From: Candidatus Woesearchaeota archaeon
GTDB taxonomy: Archaea; Nanobdellota; Nanobdellia; Woesearchaeales; JACPJR01
Assembly: GCA_016187565.1 (NCBI GenBank)
Contig: JACPJR010000029.1
Span: 1-52,607, forward strand
Direction: 5' to 3'
DNA: 52,607 bases
In this document: in pieces, positions 37,433 through 44,651 of the stretch
Layout: every line of letters begins with the position of its first letter
Numbering within the stretch: the first letter of the stretch is position 1
Notes under the pieces: model-generated
What the model was told of the DNA's origin: nothing
Databases searched by the model: none
Seen by the model: the letters and a program-made list of their open reading frames with translations, nothing else
Position numbers and translations under genes: made by a program

Positions 37433-38647
37433 CTACAACAAAAACAAAAGAAGGGTAAGATATCCTAGTCCAAATGCAGCGGTTATCCCACCGGTGTTAG
37501 GGGACGATTGAGAAATTGGTTGCGTGTGTAATATGCTCTGTTGTGGTGTATATACTGCAGGTATGACCTGAGTAGGCGGGCTAATTCTTGTTTCAAGTGA
37601 TGCAACTGACAACATTGGTTCACGAGGCTTTAATGCTGGTTCATACGCTATGAAATGGTCTTGTGGTAAGGGTTGCAGTGTATGCCCTTGGGTTGGTACA
37701 TCCCCTTTAGGGATACGATAAGGTTGCTCTCTTTCAGGAGAATAGAGTTCGTGAGGTACCAATGAGACCGGTTGCAGTGGATTACTTGGAGACACTACTG
37801 TTGATAGTAAGGGGCCATCCTCATAATACGTGGAGAGAGGAACAGAGGCTAGTGCAGGTGCTGGTGGTATTTCCCTATGGTATTGTGGTATACTTATTCG
37901 TTCTCCTCCCGGTTTGGGTGCATTATCTTGGATATCAACCACGAAAATCCCATTGTTTCCTGAAGCAAGGACCGTGAGATCTAGTTCACCATTTTCTTGG
38001 CCATGGTAACGGACAAGTTGATACTGAAAAGGAACTTCTCCGTTACCTCTCTTCTCTTTATCGATCTTTTCAAGAACAATACGCTGCTCTTGATTAGGTA
38101 AGACATAGACGATATCATTCCCTGGGAGAATAAGCCTGAAGTAAAGGTCATCAAGGTTTTCTTGTGATGTCCTTAACACTACTCTACCCCTATCTCTATC
38201 GACGCTCAGTGGTACATACCATAATCCATCACGAATCTCTCCCGGTTCTGCACGGATTGATCGAGCATCTGTTTTATTTTTCGACCACGTAAGTTGTGTA
38301 TTCTCTCCATCTCCTCTATAGATTCTTCCTAACACTACATCATCAAGTGAACCAAGATCTGGTGGCTGTTCACGCTCAATTGAGGGAAAATAGGTATTGA
38401 CAACAGCCCGCAGAGAATCCACTTCTGTCTCAAGTCTCGTAATATGTTCCTGATGATCACGGTCATTTTGCTGAAGTTTTCGGTATTCGATAAACCCCCC
38501 GTATCCAGCCACAGCGCTTGCTCCCAAAACAAGAAGAGTAGCAACAATACCTGCAAGCCTCCTTTTCCTTGGTTTATTCGTTGCAAGCGGATCCCCTAGT
38601 TCATAAAGGGGATCTTCCTTTCGTGGATCTTTATTTGTTTCGTCCAT
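37433..38647 (-). CDS. Membrane-anchored extracellular protein of unknown function (404 aa)
   Basis: I do not recognise a family. After a polar N terminus ending in KPRKRR, one membrane helix (about 30-50) leads into a coiled coil (QQNDRDHQEHITRLETEVDS). A beta-rich domain with many R/D/E residues follows (about 100-250), then a proline-rich linker (about 255-375), and finally a hydrophobic C terminus (ITAAFGLGYLTLLLFLL) with no basic residues after it. The basic residues before the first helix put the bulk outside the cell. The C-terminal hydrophobic end, preceded by SPNTGG, could be a second anchor or sorting signal. ATG 38647 is preceded by GGTGA; the frame extends to a TTG at 38680, about 26 nt after a TATA box at 38700-38709. 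Confidence 0.6.
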   Translation of the reverse strand: MDETNKDPRKEDPLYELGDPLATNKPRKRRLAGIVATLLVLGASAVAGYGGFIEYRKLQQNDRDHQEHITRLETEVDSLRAVVNTYFPSIEREQPPDLGSLDDVVLGRIYRGDGENTQLTWSKNKTDARSIRAEPGEIRDGLWYVPLSVDRDRGRVVLRTSQENLDDLYFRLILPGNDIVYVLPNQEQRIVLEKIDKEKRGNGEVPFQYQLVRYHGQENGELDLTVLASGNNGIFVVDIQDNAPKPGGERISIPQYHREIPPAPALASVPLSTYYEDGPLLSTVVSPSNPLQPVSLVPHELYSPEREQPYRIPKGDVPTQGHTLQPLPQDHFIAYEPALKPREPMLSVASLETRISPPTQVIPAVYTPQQSILHTQPISQSSPNTGGITAAFGLGYLTLLLFLL

Positions 38648-38778
38648 GTTATTCACCGAAGAGTTAGGAGTGCCTCTCAATACTCCTTTTATGCATTGCC
38701 ATTATATAATAGTTATGGATCTTTACTATGCTCTTGTGGAGCTTTGAGCGGTTAGCTATAGTTCATCATTGATAGTAA

Positions 38779-38808
38779 ACTGTCAAAAAACTCTATTTTT
38801 TTGATAGT
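38779..38808. repeat. Short inverted repeat (12-bp arms)
   Basis: 38779-38790 pairs with 38797-38808 (one G-T), leaving a 6-nt loop; the A-run and T-run arms make it nearly symmetrical. It lies in the 290-bp gap between two divergent genes and could be an operator or a bidirectional transcript end. The TGATAGT heptamer also occurs at 38769. Nothing else is evident in 38710-38900. Confidence 0.35.
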
Positions 38809-38937
38809 CACTACCAAAATATTTGTACCTTTGGAAGATGATTATTCTGCCAACGAGCGTGTTTTTGCCCTTGTGAGTAATACAAAATCTGCCCCAGATA
38901 GAAAATTATATAAAGCAGCCTGTATATCATAGAGATT

Positions 38938-39105
38938 ATGGAAGAAACAAGACTTATCCTCAACAAATTAGATAGTATTAAAGAAGAACTTGATTACATC
39001 AAAACACACCTGATAGACCCTGATATTATCCTTACCGGCGATGACTTGGAAGCTTTACGAGAGGCAGAAGAAGACCTCAAAAAGGGGAGAACGAAGAGGT
39101 TATAG
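38938..39105 (+). CDS. RelB-like antitoxin (55 aa)
   Basis: This short gene encodes a 55-aa, highly charged helical protein (MEETRLILNKLDSIKEELDYIKTHL at the start, DDLEALREAEEDLKKGRTKRL at the end; quoted in parts). The acidic helical pattern with a central D-P-D-I-I-L-T segment is typical of small archaeal antitoxins paired with RelE/ParE toxins. The RelE-like gene starts 6 bp downstream. A TATA box (AATTATATAAAG, about 38903-38914) lies about 28 nt upstream, giving a very short leader. It is the probable autorepressor of the pair, although no DNA-binding fold was recognised. Confidence 0.7.
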   Translation: MEETRLILNKLDSIKEELDYIKTHLIDPDIILTGDDLEALREAEEDLKKGRTKRL

Positions 39106-39111
39106 TCTAAC

Positions 39112-39375
39112 TTGTATCATGTTGACGTATCTACCCGAGCAGAGAAATTTATTGATAAATTAGATAATCATTTGCGATTACGAATAGAAGAGCGGCTTAA
39201 AAAACTAAAGGATAACCCTATACCAAGCGATGCGAAATTCATTGGCAGAGACGAGATGGGTGAGAAAATATTTCGATACCGAATTGGAGCTTATCGCGCA
39301 TTATACAAAATCAAAGAGCAAGAGCAGATCATTCTCATATCAAAGATTGATAAACGTCCACGAGTTTATGATTAG
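39112..39375 (+). CDS. RelE/ParE-family toxin
   Basis: The 87-aa protein has the RelE fold pattern: STRAEKFIDKLDNHLRLRIEERLKKLKDNP (two N-terminal helices; quoted for position only), then IGRDEMGEKIFRYRIGAYRALYKI with the usual R-x-R-x-G-x-Y-R core, and IILISKIDKRPRVYD with a basic C-terminal strand. RelE toxins cleave mRNA at the ribosome. Translation starts at TTG 39112, since no ATG or GTG fits; the 6-bp distance to the antitoxin stop suggests coupling. The catalytic basic residues and the terminal Tyr appear intact. Confidence 0.8.
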   Translation: MYHVDVSTRAEKFIDKLDNHLRLRIEERLKKLKDNPIPSDAKFIGRDEMGEKIFRYRIGAYRALYKIKEQEQIILISKIDKRPRVYD

Positions 39376-39491
39376 GCCGGTTTTGAATTTCGTCTATTCT
39401 ATACAATGATCATGGCAAAAAGAGTATTCTTAAGAAATATTTATAAAGATTCACTACTCAGAGTGGTAGAAGAGAAAAAGAGACCGGTACT

Positions 39492-39974
39492 ATGCTATCA
39501 GGATTTTTAAAAAAACTGCTTTTTGTGCGGCAGTTTTCCATGGTTAACGGAAAGATCAATCTGCTCGGCAAAGAGCAGGTCATGTTGTCTTCTGAATTTT
39601 TGAGGGGGTTACAAAGCATTGATGAAGGATTGGTATATGATCTTGCGAAAAAGATAGGGCTTGAAGACGCCAAATATTATACCAAAATTCTTGATTCTGG
39701 ACATGGAGATCTCCTTGGCCATATCAAAATGGTTTTTGATACCTATGGCTTAGGTATCCTAGAAATTGAACTTTTAAAGAAAGAAAAAGCAACTGTTCGT
39801 GTAGTACAATCAACATTGGCAAACATAAAAAAACAGAGTGATAAGACAGTCTGTACCATCACGGCAGGCCTTTTAGCTGGTTTTTTTTCTTACCTTCTAA
39901 AGCGAGAGGTAAATTGTATTGAAAAAAAGTGTAAGTCAATGGGAAACTTATACTGTGTATTTGAAATAAAATGA
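39492..39974 (+). CDS. V4R-domain small-molecule sensor protein (160 aa)
   Basis: The C-terminal half matches the V4R domain: CTITAGLLAGFFSYLLK, then VNCIEKKCKSMGNLYCVFEI, with conserved Cys residues that bind zinc in the phenol sensor DmpR. The N-terminal half (VNGKINLLGKEQVMLSSEF) resembles the ligand-binding part of XylR/DmpR-type aromatic sensors. V4R domains bind small hydrophobic molecules. The gene starts an apparent operon with a KaiC-like ATPase and a second V4R protein. A TATA box (39439-39447) lies about 49 nt before the ATG, leaving a short leader. There is no DNA-binding or enzymatic domain, so it probably passes ligand status to the ATPase next to it. Confidence 0.75.
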   Translation: MLSGFLKKLLFVRQFSMVNGKINLLGKEQVMLSSEFLRGLQSIDEGLVYDLAKKIGLEDAKYYTKILDSGHGDLLGHIKMVFDTYGLGILEIELLKKEKATVRVVQSTLANIKKQSDKTVCTITAGLLAGFFSYLLKREVNCIEKKCKSMGNLYCVFEIK

Positions 39975-39997
39975 TGATGTTAAGATGAGGTGAAAAG

Positions 39998-40750
39998 ATG
40001 ACACGCGTTAAAACAGGTATAAAAGGTTTTGATGAACTTATTCAAGGAGGTTTTCCCAAAGGAAATTCAATTTTGTATACCGGTTCACCGGGAACAGGTA
40101 AAACCATCTTTGGGTTACAGTTCCTTTACAACGGAGCACAATTGTACAAAGAAAAAGGGTTGTACGTAAGTTTTGAACAGCCCGTTATAGATATTCAAAA
40201 TCAAGCAAAGCAGTTCGGGTGGGATTTGAAAACATTAGAGAAAAAAGGATTGTTGAAGATTTTAAGCATTCCTGCACGAGATATCAAGAAAGATACTGCG
40301 CAAGAGGTTATTAGACTTTGCGAAAAAGAGAAGATAGAAAGAATGGTTATTGACTCTCTGTCAACGTTATCTATTAATGCACCGATCTATTCAGTAACTA
40401 GTGATTTAGCAATAGCGGAGGTAGTAGAAAATTCTACTTTTTTTTCTCCACCAGTTATCGGTGATCTTGTCGTCAAAAGATTTATTTATGGTTTTATTGA
40501 TGATTTGAGAAAGTTACCTAATACAACAACAGTTCTTATCTCAGAAACTTCGAAAGAGAGTGCGTATCTTTCCCGCGATACCATTTCAGAATTTCTTTGT
40601 GATGGAGTTGTTCTTGTTACTTTTGAAAGTATGGGTGGAGAATATTCACGAAGTCTTCTTGTCAGAAAAATGAGACAAACAAAGAACGATGAGGATATTC
40701 ACCCTTTAGAGGTTAGTAAACATGGATTAGTAGTTCATAAAATCACATGA
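39998..40750 (+). CDS. KaiC-like RecA-superfamily ATPase
   Basis: This 250-aa single-domain KaiC/RadA-like ATPase has Walker A GSPGTGKT (29-36), a catalytic Glu region FEQP (about 59-62), and Walker B MVIDSLS (about 115-121). It starts TGIKGFDELIQGGFPKG, the standard KaiC opening. A strong Shine-Dalgarno GAGGTGA sits 7 nt before the ATG. Archaeal KaiC-like proteins of this type are commonly linked to signal transduction, not clocks. Placement between two V4R genes suggests that ligand-bound V4R proteins control its ATPase or assembly. No second KaiC domain is present. Confidence 0.88.
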   Translation: MTRVKTGIKGFDELIQGGFPKGNSILYTGSPGTGKTIFGLQFLYNGAQLYKEKGLYVSFEQPVIDIQNQAKQFGWDLKTLEKKGLLKILSIPARDIKKDTAQEVIRLCEKEKIERMVIDSLSTLSINAPIYSVTSDLAIAEVVENSTFFSPPVIGDLVVKRFIYGFIDDLRKLPNTTTVLISETSKESAYLSRDTISEFLCDGVVLVTFESMGGEYSRSLLVRKMRQTKNDEDIHPLEVSKHGLVVHKIT

Positions 40751-40760
40751 GGTGAATAAG

Positions 40761-41423
40761 ATGGCTTTCAAAGCACCCCCAAAAATACTTCAGAAGGTAT
40801 TAGGGTTTAAAGCATTTCAGCATCGAGATGGAAAATTGTTTCTTTGGGGTGTACCTGGCACTTTAAGCCCACTCTACGTTTCAGTTTATTTAGTTAGGCT
40901 TATGGAAAAAGAATTAGGAGAGAAAAAAACCATGAGCTTATTTTACCACTCTGGCAGATTTCAAGGTAAACAAGCCTTTGAAATTATCAGTAAAAATTTT
41001 GGATATGCAGAAACGCTACACGATAAAAAAGAGCTTTTACTTTTTAATACTGGTCAAGGGGATGTTATTGGTTTAGGCTCTTTTGAGTGGACTATGGTTG
41101 ATTTCAACAAAAAATATTTTGTTGCTAAGGTTAAATCCAATATTGCTGAAGAATATAAACGATTTTTTGGAAACAGAAAATCAGGTGTTGACTATTTTGT
41201 AAGAGGAATTGTTTCAACTTTTGTTGAAGAACTTATTAAGGAACCAACGTTAACTATAGAAACGAAATGTGTTGGCTCGGGTAAACCTTTTTGTGAGTTT
41301 GTAACAAAGCCTGTTAAACATTGGGACAAAAATGATCCACTCGTAAAAGAGCAAACCCCGGAGAATTTGTCTAGTTTTAAGGAACTAGGTGCAAAGATTG
41401 AACCATACCTAAATTTAGGCTGA
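40761..41423 (+). CDS. V4R-domain sensor protein (220 aa)
   Basis: This larger V4R protein has an N-terminal part (HRDGKLFLWGVPGTLSPLYV, then HSGRFQGKQAFEIISKNFGY) that looks like the XylR_N ligand-binding domain. Its V4R half follows (GVDYFVRGIVSTFVEELI, then IETKCVGSGKPFCEFVTKP). ATG 40761 follows GAGGTGA by 5 nt, overlapping the KaiC stop region, so translation is probably coupled. It ends 1 bp before the flavoprotein gene on the other strand. The two V4R proteins in one operon are dissimilar, so they may sense different ligands or form a heterodimer. Confidence 0.72.
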   Translation: MAFKAPPKILQKVLGFKAFQHRDGKLFLWGVPGTLSPLYVSVYLVRLMEKELGEKKTMSLFYHSGRFQGKQAFEIISKNFGYAETLHDKKELLLFNTGQGDVIGLGSFEWTMVDFNKKYFVAKVKSNIAEEYKRFFGNRKSGVDYFVRGIVSTFVEELIKEPTLTIETKCVGSGKPFCEFVTKPVKHWDKNDPLVKEQTPENLSSFKELGAKIEPYLNLG

Positions 41424-41424
41424 T

Positions 41425-43038
41425 TTAGATACCATACCTTCCGGGTGATATGACTCTGTTAGGGTCTAGTGCGACTTTAATTCTTTCAAAAGTATCCCAT
41501 CGCTCTGGGTTTTGAAAATTAGATGGATCCATTTCTAAAATGCTTGATCGATACGTGAAAATACCGTTTCTAGAAAAAGTATCAAGTACTTCATGATATA
41601 ATTGATAAGCTCTTTCTCTCTCTTCTGGGTCATTTTTATTGAAATGCAAACTAATAATGCCAACACATTGATCTGGTTCAACTAAGGTTATGGTTAACGG
41701 CATTTCAAAATCGTATCTTCGAAAAATTTTCTGCCCAAGATCATACACTTTTTTTGCAGTTTCTCCCAAAGATGGAAATGTTGGGGATATCCAGATGAGG
41801 CCATTGTCTTCATGATTGCCGTTTCTCCAAAGAATATTTTCTTCTGGCATGTCAGATGGAACACCATTCATGAGGTTATGAATACTTCTGTAAGTTCTCA
41901 TCGTTCTTTGTAATCCTTCAGCAGTTCTTAAGTAACCTACAAGACTCCTTAAATAATCTTCTAGTATTGGTGATCTGCAGGCCATGTGTTCAAGTATGCT
42001 ACTTGCATGAAGCCTTGCAAAAATAGACCCAACTCTTTCCATGAAATCAATTCTCTCATCACTAAAAAACATTGCATGTCCTCCAATTCTTCTTATTGAT
42101 TCGGCAAGTATTCTTCTTTTGATGCTTACTTCTTCTGATGTTCCGTAGAGGCCACCGACAGCAGTCCAGTAGAGTCTTTCATTAAATTGAGCAGATAACA
42201 TTTCAGATGCTTCGTAAGGTCCTAGTCTTCTTGTCTCATATCCTGGAGGGACTCTTCCTGTTGTAACTACCATCCTCATTGGATCTGCTATATGCACAAG
42301 ACTATTAGTAATACTTCGTTGTCTTAAGTCTCTCAATGTCTCTACGAGTTCAACTAAATCTTCTTCTTTAGGAACGGTTAATCTAAATGAATTGTAACAT
42401 TCAGGTCTTCGATACAACCTCAAAGAGGCAGCGGTTACTATCCCAAAATTACTTTGAACGAAAATTCCATTCAGATCTGGTCCGATACCTGGGAATTTCC
42501 CAGGGTAAAATAGATCCCCAGTACCAAGAACTACCTCCAATCCAGCTACGTTTTTTCTTCTATTTCCTAAGGGGGTATGCCCAAATCCTCCTTCTAAGGT
42601 GTTACCAACGATACTTGATTTTGTTCCAGCTCCCGTAACATCAGTAATCCATTTATCTCCCTGATTTGATAAATAAGCTGATAGATCTCCCTGTGTCACA
42701 CCCGGTTCAATAACAACAGTCCCTAGTGTATGATCATATGATCTGATTGCATTCAATCCACTTAAATCAACTAAAAATGCAACATTCCGTGGTGGTGCTT
42801 TCTCTCCATATCCTATATTTCTTCCACGACTGAATGGATATAATGTTACCCTATACCTATTTGCAATTCTCACTATATTTTGGACGTCAGCAGTTGTTCT
42901 TGGCTTTACTACTGCCTCAACTCTTCTCTCTAAACCAAGGGTGTTAGAAGTTTGTCTTTCCAAAACTCTTGCTTCTGTAACTACAGAATCTTGGCCAAGA
43001 AAAGAGCTTATCTCGCTTAAGGCATCAATTAAAGCCAT
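41425..43038 (-). CDS. FAD-linked oxidase of the vanillyl-alcohol oxidase / p-cresol methylhydroxylase family
   Basis: The 537-aa protein has a PCMH-type FAD-binding domain (about 40-230). It contains AVVKPRTTADVQNIVRIAN, SRGRNIGYGEKAPPRN (equivalent to the S-G-R-N-x-G-Y-G of vanillyl-alcohol oxidase and p-cresol methylhydroxylase), and PLGNRRKNVAGLEVVLGTGDLF. A substrate-binding domain follows, ending DPNRVISPGRYGI, the typical C terminus of that branch. These enzymes oxidise the side chain of 4-substituted phenols. It lies 41 bp downstream of the response-regulator/acyltransferase gene, in the same direction. ATG 43038 is preferred over an in-frame TTG at 43053. A phenol oxidase of bacterial type in an archaeal signalling cluster suggests horizontal transfer. 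Covalent attachment of FAD cannot be judged. Confidence 0.8.
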   Translation of the reverse strand: MALIDALSEISSFLGQDSVVTEARVLERQTSNTLGLERRVEAVVKPRTTADVQNIVRIANRYRVTLYPFSRGRNIGYGEKAPPRNVAFLVDLSGLNAIRSYDHTLGTVVIEPGVTQGDLSAYLSNQGDKWITDVTGAGTKSSIVGNTLEGGFGHTPLGNRRKNVAGLEVVLGTGDLFYPGKFPGIGPDLNGIFVQSNFGIVTAASLRLYRRPECYNSFRLTVPKEEDLVELVETLRDLRQRSITNSLVHIADPMRMVVTTGRVPPGYETRRLGPYEASEMLSAQFNERLYWTAVGGLYGTSEEVSIKRRILAESIRRIGGHAMFFSDERIDFMERVGSIFARLHASSILEHMACRSPILEDYLRSLVGYLRTAEGLQRTMRTYRSIHNLMNGVPSDMPEENILWRNGNHEDNGLIWISPTFPSLGETAKKVYDLGQKIFRRYDFEMPLTITLVEPDQCVGIISLHFNKNDPEERERAYQLYHEVLDTFSRNGIFTYRSSILEMDPSNFQNPERWDTFERIKVALDPNRVISPGRYGI

Positions 43039-43079
43039 TGAATCTACCCCCAAAAAAATCCAAGAGTATACATGCTCCT

Positions 43080-44582
43080 TTATTCAGTTTTGTTTTCTAA
43101 AAATCGTTGAGCTCGTAATGGACAGTGGTAATCTAATGGTTGAGATACTGGAGAAAGGTACCCGCTTTTCAGGCAATCTTGAAGGTGAGGACACATGCAT
43201 GAGATCTGTTGATCTCCATCCCTTTCTTTCTGCTGTTTTAATTTTGTTTCATAAACTAAAATATTTTCTCTTTTTTGAGGATCTACAGACTCTCCTCCCG
43301 TTCTTAATTCTCCTAAATCAAGTCGATAAGCCATTGATGGTGCATTTATCTTGTAATATTCTTCCTGTTTTGCTCCAGGCACTGGTTGAAAACCTAAACG
43401 TCTATAGAAGTGTTTCCAATGTCTTGGATCACAACAAATCAAGGCATCACTTACTCCTCGTACAAGTAAGTAAGCTAATGCCTCTTGATGTAATCGTTCG
43501 TTGACATTATTTCCATGGTAGCCACCACGATATCGAGCAAGTACACCTAATCTACCAATTTCTTCAAAAGTTCGAGAGGGATCTCCTACTAATAAAGCAG
43601 CCCGATAAGCAGTTAATTCTCCTTCTTTATCATGCACTCGTTCAATGGGTAATTGACAGGGCCTTTCACGCGTTGTAGTATTGTAAACGGCTACCTTACC
43701 ATCGGTGATTTCAGCTTTTGGGCCAATTTGACCCTTCAAAAGATCGGCAAAAGGAACGCCAAGTTCTTCCAGTAGTAAAGTTAATTGCATGTTAACAAGT
43801 GTATCAATATCATATGTCCTTTTTACATCTAAACGGACTTCTTCTTTCGCAACTCTACCATTTGCATCAGAAAGAGCATACCCCCTTTTTTTCATAATTA
43901 TTTCAATAATCCTTCTTTGTTCCTCGGGTATAGTTTGGATAGGGTTAGTTGTTCTCAGGCCACCTGCATAATTACTTTCTCCAATTCTTGTTTCAAATGC
44001 AGCTAATACCCGAGAATGGAAATCATATCCATCTATATCAAGCCAGGTTTTGTTCTGATCAATCCATCCTTCCTGTTGCCAGACATGGTACCTTCCTTCA
44101 AAAAAAGCTTCCATTTTGTGAGGGTCTGAATTGACGATACTAAACACAAAGGCAAGGTCTAACCAATTGTCATGGATATATTGTTTTGCTGCTTTTCTTA
44201 CCTTCGGAACCAAATCGGCTTCATGACCCTTTTTGATAAAATCGTTTACCCCAAGTTGGATAGCTTGTTCAAGGTCAGGCTGAGATGCTTGTCCTGTTAA
44301 GAGAATAGTTTTAGGACGGGCGAATGCGCCAGCCTCTACCATAGCATATACTTCCTGCATCACTTGAACTCCTGTTTTGTCTGGCATAATTTGGTCTAAA
44401 ACAAGAACTGCAGGCATTTCTTTTCTCTGGGCAAGCATGGCTAGGTATGCTAAAATACTGTTTCCGCCTTGAAAATCTTCCAAATTAAAAATATCGGAAA
44501 AACCATCGCTCTCAAGGCGCCTTCGTATAGCACTAACCGTCGTTGGGTCATCATCAGCTAGAAGGATAAATGGTTTTTCCAT
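43080..44582 (-). CDS. Response regulator fused to a LuxI/FeeM-like acyltransferase
   Basis: Residues 1-125 form a receiver domain with acidic D10-D12, phospho-acceptor D63 (VLVLDQIMPD), T96 and K117, all canonical. Residues about 145-425 resemble acyl-homoserine-lactone and N-acyl amino acid synthases (GNAT fold). R164 and W173 are followed by D182/D184/D187 in LDIDGYD, R210 in AGGLRTT, E341/R344 in EEIGRLGVL, and YRRLGF (393-398). These match, in order, the LuxI-type R, W, D-D, R and E-x-x-R residues. A C-terminal Cys cluster (C462, C464, C470, C487) may bind zinc or iron. A GAGGAGA ribosome site precedes the ATG. It lies 69 bp after the histidine kinase gene, the likely partner, and just before the flavoprotein gene. 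Predicted role: phosphorylation-controlled synthesis of an acylated signal. Confidence 0.75.
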   Translation of the reverse strand: MEKPFILLADDDPTTVSAIRRRLESDGFSDIFNLEDFQGGNSILAYLAMLAQRKEMPAVLVLDQIMPDKTGVQVMQEVYAMVEAGAFARPKTILLTGQASQPDLEQAIQLGVNDFIKKGHEADLVPKVRKAAKQYIHDNWLDLAFVFSIVNSDPHKMEAFFEGRYHVWQQEGWIDQNKTWLDIDGYDFHSRVLAAFETRIGESNYAGGLRTTNPIQTIPEEQRRIIEIIMKKRGYALSDANGRVAKEEVRLDVKRTYDIDTLVNMQLTLLLEELGVPFADLLKGQIGPKAEITDGKVAVYNTTTRERPCQLPIERVHDKEGELTAYRAALLVGDPSRTFEEIGRLGVLARYRGGYHGNNVNERLHQEALAYLLVRGVSDALICCDPRHWKHFYRRLGFQPVPGAKQEEYYKINAPSMAYRLDLGELRTGGESVDPQKRENILVYETKLKQQKERDGDQQISCMCPHLQDCLKSGYLSPVSQPLDYHCPLRAQRFLENKTE

Positions 44583-44606
44583 AATTTTTTTCTCCTCTGG
44601 TTAGTC

Positions 44607-44634
44607 AGATAATATTTTATCTACTAAATAGTAG
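44607..44634. promoter_or_regulatory. Two adjacent palindromes at the promoter of the regulator/acyltransferase gene
   Basis: AGATAATATTTTATCT (44607-44622, 6-bp arms, 4-nt spacer) is directly followed by CTACTAAATAGTAG (44621-44634, 5-bp arms, 4-nt spacer). On the minus strand a TATA-like ATTTATATAC (44641-44650) lies just upstream, predicting transcription start near 44619, inside the palindromes. This is a typical repressor position. The downstream gene begins at 44582. Confidence 0.45.
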
Positions 44635-44651
44635 CTTAAAGTATATAAATC

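Noticed and set aside
39409-39510. A short 34-codon frame before the first V4R gene
   Set aside because: It overlaps the promoter and start of the V4R gene and has no ribosome site.
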